A stretch of 34,970 nucleotides of DNA from Phascolarctobacterium succinatutens CAG:287 (GTDB taxonomy: Bacteria; Bacillota; Negativicutes; Acidaminococcales; Acidaminococcaceae). The notes under the pieces were generated by a model. The model saw only the letters and a list, made by a program, of their open reading frames with translations, was not told the origin of the DNA and did not search any database. The position numbers were made by a program, and so were the translations under genes. Of the stretch, positions 24,831 to 32,367 are shown piece after piece (position 1 is the first letter of the stretch; each line of letters begins with the position of its first letter). The stretch is from the NCBI RefSeq assembly GCF_000434895.1, contig NZ_FR892822.1, positions 1 to 34,970 of the forward strand, read 5' to 3'.

Positions 24831-25647
24831 TCCGGTTATTTATGCTGTATCTGACTCTATTGGTGAAACTGCGGAGTCTGTAGTTAAGGCAACTACCAGT
24901 CAGTTCGTAGAAGAAAAATTTGATGTTATCCGTGTTCCTTACGTAAAGGACAAGGAACAAATTGATAAAATTGTAGAAGAGGCTGCAACAAATAATGCGG
25001 TTATCTGCTATACAATCGTATCGCCGGAACTGCGCGAGCATATGGCGGACAAGGCTATGAGCAGTGATGTTGAGGTAGTTGACGTTTTGGGACCGATGCT
25101 GAAATCCATCGAAAAGTCTACCGGTCTGCTGCCGAAAAATCAGGCCGGCCTGATTCACTCTCTGGACCACGAATACTTCAAGCGTGTTGAGGCTGTGGAA
25201 TTTGCTGTTAAATACGATGATGGCAAAAATCCTTTGGGCCTGCTGAAGGCGGACGTTGTTATTATCGGCGTTTCCCGTACCTCCAAAACTCCGCTGAGCA
25301 TGTATCTGGCACACAAGCAGATTAAGGTTGCCAACGTGCCGCTGGTACCGGAGCTGGCTCCGCCTGAAGAGCTCTTCAAGGTGCCGCCGTATAAGATTAT
25401 CGGTCTTTTGATTGACCCGTTCAAGCTGAACGAAATCCGCAGCGAGCGTCTGAAAACCATGGGCCTGTCTGATACTGCGACTTATGCCGATATGAAGCGT
25501 ATTGATGACGAGCTGGCTTATGCTAAGGGCATTATGCGCCGTCTGCACTGCCAGATTATCAACGTTTCCAACCGTGCGATTGAAGAAACCGCCGGTATTA
25601 TCATGGAGTATGTGCGCAAGAACAAGGAACGCCATCACGAAAACTAA
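24808..25647 (+). CDS. PPDK regulatory protein (bifunctional kinase/phosphorylase), non-canonical start
   Basis: The DUF299 protein inactivates pyruvate,phosphate dikinase (or PEP synthase) by ADP-dependent phosphorylation and reverses this by phosphorolysis. Family sequence begins with 'VIYAVSDSIGETAESVVKA', which is encoded from 24835, and includes the P-loop 'GVSRTSKT' and a 'LIDPFKL' stretch. The full family N-terminus lies upstream of the first ATG (25042), but the frame back to the TAG at 24781 contains no ATG, GTG or TTG. The run of six Gs ending at 24805 is a good ribosome site for ATT 24808, ATC 24811 or ATA 24814/24817. I annotate ATT 24808, giving about 279 residues, the usual family size. 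A frameshift with the upstream gene is the alternative. Confidence 0.8.
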   Translation: MIIITKLNPVIYAVSDSIGETAESVVKATTSQFVEEKFDVIRVPYVKDKEQIDKIVEEAATNNAVICYTIVSPELREHMADKAMSSDVEVVDVLGPMLKSIEKSTGLLPKNQAGLIHSLDHEYFKRVEAVEFAVKYDDGKNPLGLLKADVVIIGVSRTSKTPLSMYLAHKQIKVANVPLVPELAPPEELFKVPPYKIIGLLIDPFKLNEIRSERLKTMGLSDTATYADMKRIDDELAYAKGIMRRLHCQIINVSNRAIEETAGIIMEYVRKNKERHHEN

Positions 25648-25690
25648 ATCAGTGTAGCTCTGAGCTGCTGTTGCAGTGAGTCAGAAGGTA

Positions 25691-25731
25691 AACGGCCATT
25701 GGCAGCAAAGCGTCTGCCGGTGGCCGTTTTT
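25691..25731 (+). terminator. Rho-independent terminator after the PPDK regulator
   Basis: A 15-bp stem with two G-T pairs joins 25691-25705 (from aacggcca to ggcag) and 25714-25728 (from ctgcc to ggccgtt), around an eight-base loop, with Ts to 25731. It closes the ccpN-PPDK regulator transcript. Confidence 0.9.
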
Positions 25732-25761
25732 GGATAAAGAGGGTTGAAGGAGGTTGCCTTA

Positions 25762-26052
25762 GTGCACAGATACGTTTTTCATATTCCCTGCGCTGTTTAT
25801 GAGAACGGTGCTTTAAAGCCTGCTCCGTGGCAGCAGGTGATAGATGAGTTTGCTGAGGTGCTGTATAAGCATACGGACGGCTTTTTCGTACAGGACGCCG
25901 TTGGCTATTACAAAGGACGCAGCTATGCGGAAAAACTGCTGGTGGCTTATACTGATGCCGATGTGGCTGATGATTTTGTGCGCATTGCCCGCATTTTAGA
26001 GCAGGAATTCTATGCCTACGAGCGTGACGGCGAGCTTTTTATCGCAGAGTGA
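25762..26052 (+). CDS. Small protein of unknown function
   Basis: A 96-residue soluble, acidic protein with no signal peptide or membrane segment. Notable stretches are 'VFHIPCAVYENGALKP', 'TDGFFVQDAVGYYKGRSY' and a C-terminal 'FYAYERDGELFIAE'. The layout (a tryptophan-containing helix, then 'DGF...D..GYYKGR', then an acidic helix) vaguely recalls the DUF3574 fold, but I cannot assign it. The GTG at 25762 is eight bases after AAGGAGG (25747-25753), a strong ribosome site; a TTG at 25744 lies before that site. It sits 30 bases after a terminator with no visible promoter of its own, so how it is transcribed is unclear. Codon use resembles its neighbours. Confidence 0.7.
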   Translation: MHRYVFHIPCAVYENGALKPAPWQQVIDEFAEVLYKHTDGFFVQDAVGYYKGRSYAEKLLVAYTDADVADDFVRIARILEQEFYAYERDGELFIAE

Positions 26053-26140
26053 TGTCTGCGCTTTCAACGGATTGCGTTTTTATGCAGCCTCGGTAAGAGG
26101 GAATAGCTGTTGCAGGCAGTAGCACAAAGCTTTGCAAATA

Positions 26141-26149
26141 TGCTATAAT
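26141..26149 (+). promoter_or_regulatory. Extended -10 promoter for mutS2
   Basis: TGCTATAAT at 26141-26149 is a perfect extended -10 element (TGnTATAAT), 38 bases before the mutS2 ATG. The hexamer 17 bases further upstream (agcaca, 26121-26126) is a poor -35 box, which is usual for extended -10 promoters. Confidence 0.6.
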
Positions 26150-26186
26150 ATATTATTATGATTTAGATTTAGAGGTGCAAAAAACT

Positions 26187-28568
26187 ATGGCACGCTTTGC
26201 TGTAAAGACATTAGAATTTGATAAAGTAAAAAATATGTTGGCCTCCAAGGCCGCAACCTTTTTGGGCAAGCAGGCAATAATTTCCCTGCAGATTGAAAGT
26301 GAATTCAGTAAGGTTAAGCGCCTGCAGGAGGAAACTGCGGAAGCACTGCGCATTCTGGATGAAGGCAGACGTTTCCCCTTCGGCGGTGCGTTCAATATTA
26401 CGGCCGACGTGAAGCGCGCGGAGCTTGGCAGTGTGCTGGAGCCGGAGGAGCTGCAGCATATCCAGACAACGGTGCAGGCCTTTGCTTCGATGAAGGATTT
26501 TACTGCGGAAAATGCTGAGACAGCGCCTAATCTGGCCGAATACGGCGCGGAGCTGACGCAATTCAGCCGTTTGGAAAAGCAGATTGGCAGTGCGATTGAC
26601 GAGCATGGCGAAATTAAGGACAACGCTTCGCCGAAGCTCGGCGGTCTGCGTACTGCGATTCAGATTGCCAAAAACCGCGTGAAGGAAAAGCTCGACAGCA
26701 TTCTGCATGACCCGAATAACCAGAAGTATTTCATGGATAACATCGTGACGATGCGCGGTGACCGTTACGTTATCCCTGTGAAGCAGGAATATAAGATGAA
26801 CTTCCCCGGCATCGTGCACGACCAGAGCGGTACGGGTGCAACGCTGTTTATCGAGCCGCTGGCTGTTGTCAACCTGAACAATGATATCAAGCGTTATGTT
26901 GCAGAGGAGCACGAGGAAATCGAGCGTATTCTGCGTCAGCTTACGCAGAACGTGGGCGCGGAGGCGAAGGCGCTGCTGGCTTCGCTGGAAATCTTTACTA
27001 CGCTGGACGTTATCTGCGCCAGAGCTTTGCTGGCGCAGGAGCAGCATGCGGTACGACCGATGCTGGTGCTGTCCGGCGGTGTGGAAATTGCGCAGGGACG
27101 TCACCCGTTGCTGCCGAAGGATACGGTAGTGCCTTTGGACGTACAGCTTGGCGATAAATTCACCATGCTGCTGATTACCGGCCCCAACACCGGCGGTAAA
27201 ACGGTAGCACAGAAGGCTGTAGGCCTCTTTGCGCTGATGGCGCAAATCGGTCTGTTTATCCCCGCAAGCAGTGCCAAGCTGCCGGTATTCCGTGCGGTTT
27301 ATGCGGATATCGGTGATGAGCAGAGCATTGAGCAGAGCCTGTCAACCTTCTCTGCGCATATGACGAATTTAATCAGCATTTTAAACGAGGTCAAGGCAGG
27401 AGATTTGGTGCTGATTGACGAAATCTGTGCCGGTACGGACCCGAACGAGGGCGCTGCGCTGGCTATGGCGATGCTGGAGCACCTGCATGAGCAGGGCGTG
27501 CTGACGATGGTAACAACCCACTACAGCGAGCTGAAAACCTTTGCCTACGGTCACGAGGGCATGGAAAATGCCAGCGTGGAATTTGACCCCGTGTCGCTGC
27601 GTCCTACATATCGCTTGCTGATGGGCGTACCGGGAAGCAGTAATGCCTTCAATATCAGCCGCCGTCTGGGTTTGGCTGAGGATATTATCCAAAATGCCGG
27701 CGAGCTGCTGAACCAGGAGCATGTACATATGGAAAATGTACTGCAGGAGCTGGACAGCGAACGTCGCCGTTATGAAAGCGGCAGTAAGGAGATTGAGGAC
27801 CTGCGTCGCGAAAGCGAGCAGCTGCGCAACGCACTGGCTTATTCCAAGAGCGAGTTTGAACGCCGTAAGAATGAAATGCTGCGTAAGGCGCGTGAGCAGG
27901 CGGATGAAATCTATCGCCGCAGCCGTCGTGAATCCGAAGCAGTGCTGAAGGAGCTGCGCTCCATGAAGGCTGACTTCGATACGAAGCGCCTGGAGCAGGC
28001 AGCAGAGGAAGCACGCAAGAAGCTCAATAAAACGCTGAGCGAGGACGCACCATTGCCGGAGGGCGCACCGTTATCTGCCAAGACAGCCAAGAAGGGCCTG
28101 AATGTTTTTGTCGTTTCCTTAGGGAAGAATGGCATTATTACCGATGTCAACGGCAACGATGTAACAGTGCAGGTTGGTATCCTGAAAATGACTGTGCCGG
28201 CAAAAAAATGCCTGCTGACCAAGGCACAGCCTGCGCATACCGATGCTGCGCCTAAAAAGCGCAAGGGCTTCAGCAAGAATGCTGCTGCCAATTACGCACA
28301 CCAGATGTTCATTGCCAAATCAGGCAGTGCCAAACAGGAAATTGATTTGCGCGGGATGACGCTGGATGAAGCAATTCCCGTTGTAGATAAAGCTATTGAT
28401 GATGCGCTGATTGCCGGTATCGGCCAGCTGCGCCTCATCCATGGCAAAGGAACCGGTGCCTTGCGCGCCGGACTGACAGCGTATCTGTCGACCAACCGCT
28501 TTGTCAAGAAGCTGGAGACGGCGGCGCTGGAGGCCGGTGGCAGTGGCGCTACGGTTATTGATTTGTAA
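26187..28568 (+). CDS. mutS2: Endonuclease MutS2
   Basis: MutS2 is a MutS-related ATPase with a C-terminal Smr nuclease domain; reported roles are suppression of homologous recombination and rescue of collided ribosomes. The 793-residue protein has a core domain, Walker A 'GPNTGGKT' (332-339), 'SLSTFSAHM', Walker B 'LVLIDEICAGTDPNEG' with D411, a long charged coiled coil (about 510-625), a KOW-like region, and the Smr domain from about 718 with 'IDLRGMTLDEA' and 'HGKG' at 752-755. The ATG at 26187 lies nine bases after AGAGGTG; a GTG at 26175 within that site is unlikely. Confidence 0.96.
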   Translation: MARFAVKTLEFDKVKNMLASKAATFLGKQAIISLQIESEFSKVKRLQEETAEALRILDEGRRFPFGGAFNITADVKRAELGSVLEPEELQHIQTTVQAFASMKDFTAENAETAPNLAEYGAELTQFSRLEKQIGSAIDEHGEIKDNASPKLGGLRTAIQIAKNRVKEKLDSILHDPNNQKYFMDNIVTMRGDRYVIPVKQEYKMNFPGIVHDQSGTGATLFIEPLAVVNLNNDIKRYVAEEHEEIERILRQLTQNVGAEAKALLASLEIFTTLDVICARALLAQEQHAVRPMLVLSGGVEIAQGRHPLLPKDTVVPLDVQLGDKFTMLLITGPNTGGKTVAQKAVGLFALMAQIGLFIPASSAKLPVFRAVYADIGDEQSIEQSLSTFSAHMTNLISILNEVKAGDLVLIDEICAGTDPNEGAALAMAMLEHLHEQGVLTMVTTHYSELKTFAYGHEGMENASVEFDPVSLRPTYRLLMGVPGSSNAFNISRRLGLAEDIIQNAGELLNQEHVHMENVLQELDSERRRYESGSKEIEDLRRESEQLRNALAYSKSEFERRKNEMLRKAREQADEIYRRSRRESEAVLKELRSMKADFDTKRLEQAAEEARKKLNKTLSEDAPLPEGAPLSAKTAKKGLNVFVVSLGKNGIITDVNGNDVTVQVGILKMTVPAKKCLLTKAQPAHTDAAPKKRKGFSKNAAANYAHQMFIAKSGSAKQEIDLRGMTLDEAIPVVDKAIDDALIAGIGQLRLIHGKGTGALRAGLTAYLSTNRFVKKLETAALEAGGSGATVIDL

Positions 28569-28589
28569 TTTTGAAAGGAGTAGTTAACT

Positions 28590-29834
28590 ATGACTATGAG
28601 TATTGCTGCAAAACACGCTAAGGGTAAATCTGCCCAAGATAAAATTTTCGGTGCTAACGCTGCTGCTGTGGCAGCTGCTGCCAAATACGGCAAGGATGCC
28701 GTTACCAACGCTACCATCGGCGCTATTTTAGACGAGGATGAAAAGCTCGTCTGCCTGCCGACTGTAGAAGAGGTTTTCCGCGGTCTTTCCACTAACGAAA
28801 TGATTGCTTACGCACCTATCAGCGGTCTGCCTGAATATCTGGACTGCGTACTGACTGCCGCCTTCGGCAACTCACGTCCGGAAGGCTATATTGCTGCAGT
28901 AGCAACCGCAGGCGGCACCGGTGCTATCCACCATGCTATCTGGAACTACACCGATAATGGTGATACCGTGCTCTGCTCCGACTGGTACTGGGGCGCTTAC
29001 AAAGTACTGTGCCAGGATATGGGCCGTAATTTTACCACCTATAAAATGCTGGATGAAAACAATAAATTCAACCTGCCTGCTTTGAAGGAAAAGGTTGATG
29101 AACTGCTTGCTAAGCAGGATAACCTGCTGTATCTGCTGAATACTCCGGCGCACAATCCTACTGGCTACAGCCTGAGCGGCGAGGATATGGACGGCGTACT
29201 GGCAATTCTGAAGGAGGCTGCCGTACCGGGCAAAAACATCGTGTTTTTCCTGGACGTTGCTTATATCGATTATGCCGGCGAAAAAGAAGAAGTACGCAAA
29301 ATCTTTAAAAAGCTCTCCGGTCTGCCTGCCAACATTCTTTGTATTGTCGGCTACAGCATGTCCAAAGGCTTCACCATGTACGGTCAGCGTACCGGCGCTA
29401 TGATCGGCGTTTCCTCCGACAAGAGCGTTATCGACGAGTTCGCTGCTATCAACCAATACACCAGCCGTGCAACCTGGTCCAACATCAACCGTCCGGCTAT
29501 GCGCACTCTGGCAACCATCTACAGCGATCCTGAGCTGTTGGCGAAGGTTTGCGCTGAGCGTGATTACTATTATCAGATGATTAAGGCACGTGCCGACCTG
29601 TTCACCAAGGAAGCAGAAGAATGCGGCCTGCCGATGCTGCCGTATGTAGCAGGCTTCTTCCTGTCTATTCCTGCTAAAAACCCGGATGCAATCTGCGACA
29701 AGCTGCATGAGGACAACATTTTTGCAGTTCCTCTGGCTGCAGGTGTGCGTATCGCTGTTTGCGCCGTACCTCTGAAGAAAATCAAAGGCATGGCTGCTAA
29801 GGTCAACGCTGCAATGCAAGCCGTTGGCGAATAA
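28590..29834 (+). CDS. Class I/II PLP-dependent aminotransferase (aspartate/aromatic type)
   Basis: The 414-residue protein is a fold-type I PLP enzyme. Visible landmarks are 'VATAGGTGAIHHAI' (phosphate-binding region), 'LNTPAHNPTGYSL' with the conserved NPTG, 'FFLDVAYIDYAG' with the cofactor-contacting Asp, and the PLP lysine Lys259 in 'GYSMSKGFTMYGQRTGAM'. Near the C-terminus 'GVRIAVCAV' supplies the carboxylate-binding Arg. The SxSKxFxxYGxR form resembles aspartate/aromatic aminotransferases, so an amino acid to 2-oxo acid transfer is likely, with the exact substrate unknown. AAAGGAG at 28574-28580 precedes ATG 28590; an ATG at 28596 is also possible. It is followed after one base by the nucleoside kinase gene. 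Confidence 0.88.
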   Translation: MTMSIAAKHAKGKSAQDKIFGANAAAVAAAAKYGKDAVTNATIGAILDEDEKLVCLPTVEEVFRGLSTNEMIAYAPISGLPEYLDCVLTAAFGNSRPEGYIAAVATAGGTGAIHHAIWNYTDNGDTVLCSDWYWGAYKVLCQDMGRNFTTYKMLDENNKFNLPALKEKVDELLAKQDNLLYLLNTPAHNPTGYSLSGEDMDGVLAILKEAAVPGKNIVFFLDVAYIDYAGEKEEVRKIFKKLSGLPANILCIVGYSMSKGFTMYGQRTGAMIGVSSDKSVIDEFAAINQYTSRATWSNINRPAMRTLATIYSDPELLAKVCAERDYYYQMIKARADLFTKEAEECGLPMLPYVAGFFLSIPAKNPDAICDKLHEDNIFAVPLAAGVRIAVCAVPLKKIKGMAAKVNAAMQAVGE

Positions 29835-29835
29835 A

Positions 29836-31497
29836 ATGCTTAAGCTGCAGTTGTCCAATGGACAAATTATCGAAGTAGAGGAGGGCAGCACACTGCTGCC
29901 TTTAGCTCAAAAATTGAGCGATAAATATGCTTCTCCCATCGTTATGGGACTCTATAACGGTGAGGAATGTGACCTGCAGCGTCCGCTTACTGCCGACGGC
30001 ACTGTTGATTTCGTGGAAGTCAACAATTCCGTAGGCATGCGTGTTTATGTGCGCACGCTGCTGTTTATGCTGATTGCGGCAACCAAAAAGCTTTATCCCG
30101 ATGTACATCTGGAGGTGCGCAATTCCCTGGGAAGCGCGCTCTACTGCAAGGATAACAGCGAGCGTAAGCTCACCGCTGAAGATATTCGCAGCATTGAAGA
30201 ATATATGCATAAAATGGCAGAACGCAGGGAGCCTATTAAGCTGCTGCGTCTGCCTAAATCCGAGGCTATTGATATGGCCTGCGCCATCTGCAGCGATGAT
30301 AACCTGGCGCTGCTGGCTCAGGTGCCGGATGACACCGTGCTGACGATTAACCTTCTGGAGGGCGTACCCGGTTATCTCTTCGGCCCCATGTGCCCCGATG
30401 CCGGCTATGTGCCGCATTTTGAGCTGCTGCCGTATGCTGACGGTGTGATTATCAATTATCCTGATGACGGCAGCTGGCAGGTGCTGCCGCCATTTGTAGA
30501 CCAGCCGCGCCTTAACGATGCCTATCAGGAAGCAGAAGAATGGTCTGCTATGATTCATTGCAATACTGTTGGCAAGCTCAATAAAATTATTGATTTAGGC
30601 TATGCCGAAAAGATTATTCAGGTAGCGGAAGCGCTGCATGAAAAGAAGCTGGCCAATATTGCCGATATCCTGGCAAGTCACCATGAGCTGAAGCTGGTGC
30701 TGATTGCAGGTCCGTCCTCTTCCGGCAAGACCTCTACGGCACAGCGTTTGAGCATCCAGATGGCAGTCAACGGCCTGCGTCCGATTGCTATTTCTATGGA
30801 TGACTATTATAAAAACCGTGTCGATTCGCCGCGTAAGGCTGACGGCAGCTATGACTTTGAATGCCTGGAGGCTATCGACCTGGAGCTGTTCAACGAGCAT
30901 CTGCAGCGTCTGCTGGCAGGTGAAAAAGTGAAAATGCCCAAGTACAATTTCCGCACCGGTTGCCGTGAATATCGCGGCAATGAGCTGCAGCTGCAGGAAA
31001 ATTCCGTGCTGGTTATCGAAGGTATCCACGGCCTGAATGAAAAGCTGACACCGTCCGTACCGACGGAACATAAAATCAAAATTTACGTCAGTGCGCTGAC
31101 GCCCATGTCTTTTGACGAGTACAACCGCATCCGTACTACCGATATGCGTCTGCTGCGCCGTATGGTGCGCGACAGTCAGTTCCGTTCGCATGATGCGGAA
31201 ACTACGCTGAAAACCTGGTCCGACGTGCGTGAGGGTGAAGAAAAATACATCTTTCCGTACCAGAGCAGTGCCGATATTATTTTCAACACCACGCTGATTT
31301 ATGAATTTGCTGTACTGAAAAAATATGCGGAGCCGCTGCTGCGTGCTGTACCGCAGTCCGCAGGCATGGCCTATACTACTGCGCGCCGTCTGCTGAACAT
31401 TTTAAGCTACGTTAAGCCGTTGGAGGATGAGGTTATTCCCAATAATTCTATCCTGCGTGAATTTATCGGCGGCAGTGTGTTCAAGGACGCACTGTAA
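29836..31497 (+). CDS. TGS-domain nucleoside kinase (uridine kinase-like)
   Basis: The 553-residue protein joins a ThrRS-like N-terminal part to a uridine kinase-like C-terminal part. Residues 1-60 form a TGS-type domain ('LSNGQIIEVEEGSTLLPLAQ'), followed by an alanyl/threonyl-tRNA synthetase SAD-like region. From residue 285 there is a Udk-like P-loop kinase with 'GPSSSGKT' at 292-299, 'SMDDYYKNR' and 'VLVIEGIHGLN'. Similar proteins are annotated as nucleoside kinases in Firmicutes and Thermotogae. Substrate and the role of the tRNA-synthetase-like half are unproven. ATG 29836 starts one base after the aminotransferase stop without its own ribosome site, implying coupling; a TTG at 29824 would overlap that gene. 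Confidence 0.88.
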   Translation: MLKLQLSNGQIIEVEEGSTLLPLAQKLSDKYASPIVMGLYNGEECDLQRPLTADGTVDFVEVNNSVGMRVYVRTLLFMLIAATKKLYPDVHLEVRNSLGSALYCKDNSERKLTAEDIRSIEEYMHKMAERREPIKLLRLPKSEAIDMACAICSDDNLALLAQVPDDTVLTINLLEGVPGYLFGPMCPDAGYVPHFELLPYADGVIINYPDDGSWQVLPPFVDQPRLNDAYQEAEEWSAMIHCNTVGKLNKIIDLGYAEKIIQVAEALHEKKLANIADILASHHELKLVLIAGPSSSGKTSTAQRLSIQMAVNGLRPIAISMDDYYKNRVDSPRKADGSYDFECLEAIDLELFNEHLQRLLAGEKVKMPKYNFRTGCREYRGNELQLQENSVLVIEGIHGLNEKLTPSVPTEHKIKIYVSALTPMSFDEYNRIRTTDMRLLRRMVRDSQFRSHDAETTLKTWSDVREGEEKYIFPYQSSADIIFNTTLIYEFAVLKKYAEPLLRAVPQSAGMAYTTARRLLNILSYVKPLEDEVIPNNSILREFIGGSVFKDAL

Positions 31498-31563
31498 TAT
31501 TCACAACAAAATATTGTGGTAATTTGTCTGCTGCCCAAGTTGGGGCAGCAGGTGGACGCAAAT

Positions 31564-31604
31564 AAAAAAGCTGTTGTACGTTTGCTTGCGTACAACAGCT
31601 TTTG
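31564..31604. terminator. Bidirectional terminator between convergent genes
   Basis: aaaagctgttgtacg (31566-31580) pairs perfectly over 15 bp with cgtacaacagctttt (31589-31603) around an eight-base loop. A-runs on the left and T-runs on the right make it work in both directions, ending the plus-strand kinase gene and the minus-strand ECF gene. A second, T-less hairpin (ctgctgccc/gggcagcag, 31528-31551) and a short one (cacaa/ttgtg, near 31502-31517) lie just before it. Confidence 0.92.
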
Positions 31605-31619
31605 TGTTAACGGTAAAAA

Positions 31620-32153
31620 TTATTTGCGGAACATTTTGTCGAAGCGCTCCAGCAGACCGGCCTTGAAGCAGAGCACCAGGCCGCCGACAGCGCCGACTGC
31701 TGCCTGCAGAATCTGGTAGGGCAGTTTGATATAAGCGTAGTGCGGTGTGCTGTAAATAAAAGCACGTCCCAGAGAATAGCCCACAATCATGATAACAGCG
31801 CCCAAAATTACGCCGAGTGCAGCGCCCTTGAAGCTTACCTTGCCGCCGCGGTGTGCTAAGAGGCAGATTACTACAGCCTGAATGCCGTGAGTAACCAGAG
31901 AAACGAACATCGGTGTCGGGTAGAAGAATAAATCGCCCAAGAAGGCACCAACTCCGCCGACGATGAAGGCAGCCTTGGGGTCGTCCAGCAGAATTGCTGC
32001 CGTGCAGATGATAATGTCATTAAGATATAAATGGCCGCCCGGTACCGGCAGACCGAAGGAGCTCATCATAATATTGAGCGCCATAAACAGTGCGGTGATG
32101 CAGATTGCCAGGGTGGCGTTACTTTTTTGTGCGTTACGTTCTATATGTTCCAT
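31620..32153 (-). CDS. ECF transporter S component (orphan)
   Basis: The only minus-strand gene. The 177-residue hydrophobic protein has about five or six membrane helices and the pattern of energy-coupling-factor substrate-binding subunits ('GLPVPGGHLYLNDIIICTAA', 'AFIVGGVGAFLGDL', 'VTHGIQAVVICLLAHRGG'), most like the PF07155 group. S components bind vitamins or related small molecules in the membrane and share an ATPase-T module encoded elsewhere; none is in this window. The substrate cannot be inferred. AGAGGGG lies upstream of the start on the minus strand, and TATAAT (complement of 32189-32194) is a likely -10 box. No riboswitch is evident in its 5' region. Confidence 0.85.
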   Translation of the reverse strand: MEHIERNAQKSNATLAICITALFMALNIMMSSFGLPVPGGHLYLNDIIICTAAILLDDPKAAFIVGGVGAFLGDLFFYPTPMFVSLVTHGIQAVVICLLAHRGGKVSFKGAALGVILGAVIMIVGYSLGRAFIYSTPHYAYIKLPYQILQAAVGAVGGLVLCFKAGLLERFDKMFRK

Positions 32154-32284
32154 ATAAACATTCCCCTCTTTATAAGATGATAAAAACTATTATATCGCTG
32201 TTTGGTTATAATAATATTGCCAGAACAGAAAAATTATCTATGGTCAGATTAGCCGGGGAATTTCTTTCGCTAATTCTTCATAAA

Positions 32285-32321
32285 ATTTTTGGTAGAATAA
32301 AGCAGGTATTTTTGGTATAAT
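32285..32321 (+). promoter_or_regulatory. Extended -10 promoter of pyrH within a tandem repeat
   Basis: TGGTATAAT (32313-32321) is a perfect extended -10 box, 46 bases before the pyrH start. It lies in the second copy of a 14-base direct repeat, ATTTTTGGTAGAAT (32285-32298) and ATTTTTGGTATAAT (32308-32321), with one mismatch and a 23-base period. Each copy ends in a -10-like hexamer, so two tandem promoters or a repeated binding site are possible. Confidence 0.55.
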
Positions 32322-32367
32322 TATTGAATAGAGTATAGGAATAAGTAAAAAATGGGAGGTCGCTATC

